From Candolleomyces eurysporus (taxonomy: Eukaryota; Basidiomycota; Agaricomycetes; Agaricales; Psathyrellaceae), in the NCBI GenBank assembly GCA_027579435.1, contig JANBPK010000919.1:186001-250000 (forward strand): 64,000 bases of DNA, written 5' to 3'. Every line of letters starts with the position of its first letter. Position 1 is the stretch's first letter. The notes beneath the pieces are model-generated. The model was given only the letters and a program-made list of their open reading frames with translations, had not been told where the DNA came from and made no database searches. Position numbers and translations under genes: made by a program. Shown in pieces: positions 58,246 through 64,000 of this stretch.

Positions 58246-58820
58246 CTACTCTCCGAAAAGTTTCTGAACACGCTTGAGTATGGAGTCCTTGGAAGGATCT
58301 GACAACAATGTTAGTACAGAAGAATCGGCACGAAGAGTTGGGAAATCGCACCGTAAGGGTGGTCTTTGGATGGAATTTCGAGGAGAGTGGGGAAGGCTTT
58401 GGTGTACTTGTCGACTGTCGGCCTGATTTTCTCCGCAATCTACATTGTGAACGGAGGATTGTGAGGTAGTTCTTCCTTCAAATAAATTCAAGACTAACGT
58501 GCTGGTTGATGAGGAGAATGGCGATGTCCTTCCGCTCCGTGTATTCGTTGAACGTCGATTCAATAGTTGCAACAGGTGTCTCTATTATGAAGGTTAGGTT
58601 TGAATAGTTCTCGCAGCAAGATTTGGTAGTCACTTGAGTCGACAACTAGGAAGTTCTTCTTCTGCTGTTCATTTACATGTCCGACTCCTGCGAGAAGGAG
58701 CCCTGTAATTGAGTCCTGGTTCGCAGTCAGCTTGGAGACGGCTGGGCAGCAAATGAAACGCACCTCATCCCCAATGACGGCTATCAAGTTCCTGTCCTTG
58801 AAAGCTGTCGATGCGGCCAT
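58246..58820 (-). CDS. VMA7: V-type ATPase subunit F
   Basis: Subunit F belongs to the central rotor of the vacuolar H+-ATPase. Three or more short exons give [73 protein letters not shown] and [20 protein letters not shown], in the order and length of the family (about 120 residues). The start is the second ATG in the frame (MAAST), because the upstream MVRI is not a typical start. The gene is divergent from the ecdysoneless gene, 152 bp apart. Confidence 0.9.
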
Positions 58821-58972
58821 GATCCTGACCACCGGTAGTCGTCAGAATGTAGTGGTTGAGTAACGAAAGGAGACTCTGCATTATTGCATGGGCTTGTGCT
58901 TATTTGGTGCCTTGATTAGATCGGACTCCCAGACTGAGGCTTACTCTTTCGTCCGTACAGCCAAGGGCTACG

Positions 58973-62028
<3,056 letters not shown>

Positions 62029-62254
62029 AGGTGTTACTGTAGCGTAAATAATCCTGTGTCTTTCAGTTTCAAGAGGCGTGATCTGAAAATGGAAACATGG
62101 CCCCTATCTACACGTCACCGCGGAGTGACCGGCGTACCCGCATTTCTGTTCCTCGACCTTCAGCCAGTCCATTGGACTGGAGAAGGACCTACCACCTCAC
62201 CGAGGACAGCTACTCTCTATTCAAATTAAATCGACTCTCTTACAGCGCTTGAAA

Positions 62255-63124
62255 ATGATACACGCCGTCATGATCTGTTGCGTCTTCCTGCTTCCTTCGA
62301 GCCATACTCAAACTGAGCATCCTCTACTGTAGTCAACACCTCTGGTCTTGCTCGCTTGACAAAGTTCTACACCCCTCTACACCAATCCGCCGAAAGCGTA
62401 GTCCAAAAGATCTTCTCACTCATATCAACGCGGCCAGCAAGTCTATGCAACTTCCTCGATGCACCAGAGCTTGAGGCCTTCCTGGGACCCAAAGGAGGCC
62501 TGAAAGACGAACGTTGGAGAGTCGTCTATCGAAACTATGCGACCCTGTACTTTGTCTTTGTGGTTGATAGCTCTGAGAGCGAGCTAGGGATCTTGGATCT
62601 CATCCAGGTGAGAGAACTCTCTAGATGACTTTAGTCTCAGATTTGTTGACGACCATGGTTTGCGCCTGGGTACAATAACCAGGTCTTTGTCGAATCTCTC
62701 GATAGGGCATTCGAGAACGTCTGTGAACTAGATCTTGTCTTTCACTTTGACGAGGTTAGTTCTATTCTTTATTCTTTTCGCCGTTGTATTGTATTTTTCA
62801 ATTAAACTTCCATTCTGTTCCCAGGTTCATCACATCTTGGCGGAAGTGATACAAGGAGGGTTAGTTTTGGAAACAAATGTGGACGAAATCGATTCATGTG
62901 GTACGTATCCAAACTAGCTTCTTTCCTGACATGCGGGGTCTCACAGCGCCCTTGTATCATTTTAATTTACCCCAGTACAACAAGCATCAAGGGCCAGAAA
63001 GGAGTCTTTCGCCTCTTCTAATCCACTCTCACTCGGAGGCAGTGGGCTCAACTCTCGTAGCGGAAATCTCAAAACACCATTGGGCTGGCTCACGGGCAAG
63101 CTGACAGGCGTGGGTGCTCGTTGA
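62255..63124 (+). CDS. APS3: AP-3 complex sigma subunit
   Basis: This small adaptin acts in Golgi-to-vacuole transport. The start ATG at 62255 gives MIHAVMI, which splices to FNTSGLARLTKFYTPL. The core follows: RWRVVYRNYATLYFVFVVDSSE, SELGILDLIQVFVESLDRAFE, NVCELDLVFHFDE and VHHILAEVIQGGLVLETNV, exactly the sigma-adaptin order. A C-terminal extension of about 50 residues (ending LTGKLTGVGAR) is longer than in many sigma subunits and typical of the sigma-3 type in fungi. The gene has about five exons. Confidence 0.88.
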
Positions 63125-63295
63125 TGTCGGTAGAATACACGAAGAGATGATGATGTAGAACATGCAATTCGAGCGCCCATAATTGATACCATTCACTCCC
63201 AAAAGCCAATATTATCAGAAACAGGTCGTAACCCAGCGTAACAAGGGTGCCATTTTGAAACAGAACACGTCCCATCACCATTCAACGACAAAGTT

Positions 63296-64000
63296 CTATC
63301 CAGATGGTGGTGGTGCAACAGAAGATCCTGGTAATCCGGGTGGTTTCAGCTATTCGTTCTAGTAATAATTGATGATCCCCGAAACACTCACGTTTCCGTT
63401 TCTTTTTTACCGAGGTCTTGGACGACTCTGCCTGCATCGACGGTGCCCTCCCAATCCCATCTAGAGGTTGAGGAGCAGGTGTAGGAGCCGTAGACGGAGT
63501 CTCAGCCGTAACACTCTCAGCAACAGCTGCAGAACCAGCAGCAGTTTCTGGCGGCGTGATCACTGAATTCATCGCCGTTGTGTGCATAGCGTTCATCAGG
63601 AGCATCATATTCATTCGTTTAGACCCTTCCCCCGGTCGTTTAACTGCTGATGCAGAACCTGGCTGTTCTGAATCCGATGATGTCGTCTCTTCAGCCTCCT
63701 GATTCTTCTTTTTGGAAGCATCTGCTCCTGCTACTGCAGGGTTGGGGTCGCCTACAATCGGCCAGACGAAACCAGTGCGCGGAGTGTAGTCGGGACGATG
63801 GTTGCGTAAAATGTCAAGGGAGGTTTGAAGCGAAAACAACGAGGCGAGCTGTGAGAGAGATTGAATATATTGAACACACAGGAAGGCAATGCCAGACGGA
63901 TGCTGCACTGCTCACTATGCGATTGGAGAGTAACGAGTATAGATCTGGCGCCTGGTATATTCGGTTCTGCACACAGTAGTATGCAGCCAATGGTTTAGCT
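63296..64000 (-). CDS. MED6: Mediator subunit Med6 (5' end outside window)
   Basis: The gene runs in from the right edge. The first visible exon reads PLAAYYCVQNRIYQAPDLYSLLSNRI, which is the conserved Med6 block. A 63-64-nt intron leads to LASLFSLQTSLDILRNHRPD and YTPRTGFVWPIVG, again typical. A Ser/Ala/Thr/Pro-rich tail follows, with a basic KKKRKR cluster. The last intron (GTGAGT...TACCAG) leads to a short terminal exon ending SSVAPPPSG and a stop at 63296-63298. Med6 is part of the Mediator head module. Confidence 0.78.

Overview
The window is nuclear DNA of a filamentous basidiomycete, most likely an agaricomycete. Genes are dense, lie on both strands, and are cut by many short introns (mostly 50-65 nt, GT-AG). 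The products are typical fungal housekeeping proteins, with a class III-like chitinase, a CK2 catalytic subunit, fungal AIM18 and tandem F-box-like genes of the basidiomycete type. No ribosome-binding sites, operons or CRISPR arrays are present or expected. Gene spans below run from start codon to stop codon and include introns. Introns were placed by hand from GT-AG sites and reading-frame continuity.

Layout. 1-900: 3' part of a possible Rxt2-like gene. 1073-9451: a complete PA200/Blm10 proteasome activator gene (copy A, + strand). 9653-11742: head-to-head HIT-family hydrolase and translin, followed by an intron-containing tRNA-Lys(UUU) at 11903-11992. 12090-18249: three minus-strand genes (a one-TM membrane protein, a RING protein, an uncharacterised Ser/Pro-rich protein). 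18625-20338: a WRN-type 3'-5' exonuclease with a long disordered tail. 21455-23781: a secreted chitinase with a CBM5/12-like module. 24397-28474: CK2 alpha, a SET protein and mitochondrial Mdj1. 29254-34054: a DHA2-type MFS transporter and choline kinase. 34961-37306: a tandem CCCH (Tis11/TTP-type) protein, followed by about 2.5 kb with no gene I can support.

39883-47845: a second complete Blm10/PA200 gene (copy B, - strand). 48106-51363: AIM18, a phytanoyl-CoA-dioxygenase-like enzyme and a histone H3 with an altered tail. 51661-57048: a tandem segmental duplication carrying two F-box-like genes and a broken 5' copy of TIM21, next to the intact TIM21 (56765-58114). 58246-64000: V-ATPase subunit F, ecdysoneless/SGT1, AP-3 sigma and the 3' part of Mediator Med6.

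The most notable points are: two diverged Blm10/PA200 genes 30 kb apart, both ending in the proteasome-docking Tyr-Tyr-Ala motif, which in both genes is split by an intron at the same codon position; several very small exons (4, 15 and 18 nt) that are needed to restore conserved motifs; the F-box/TIM21 segmental duplication; an H3 tail two residues longer than canonical H3; and 14 single N characters, each beside or close to a homopolymer. In all seven coding cases I could test, deleting the N restores the frame, so these look like assembly artefacts.
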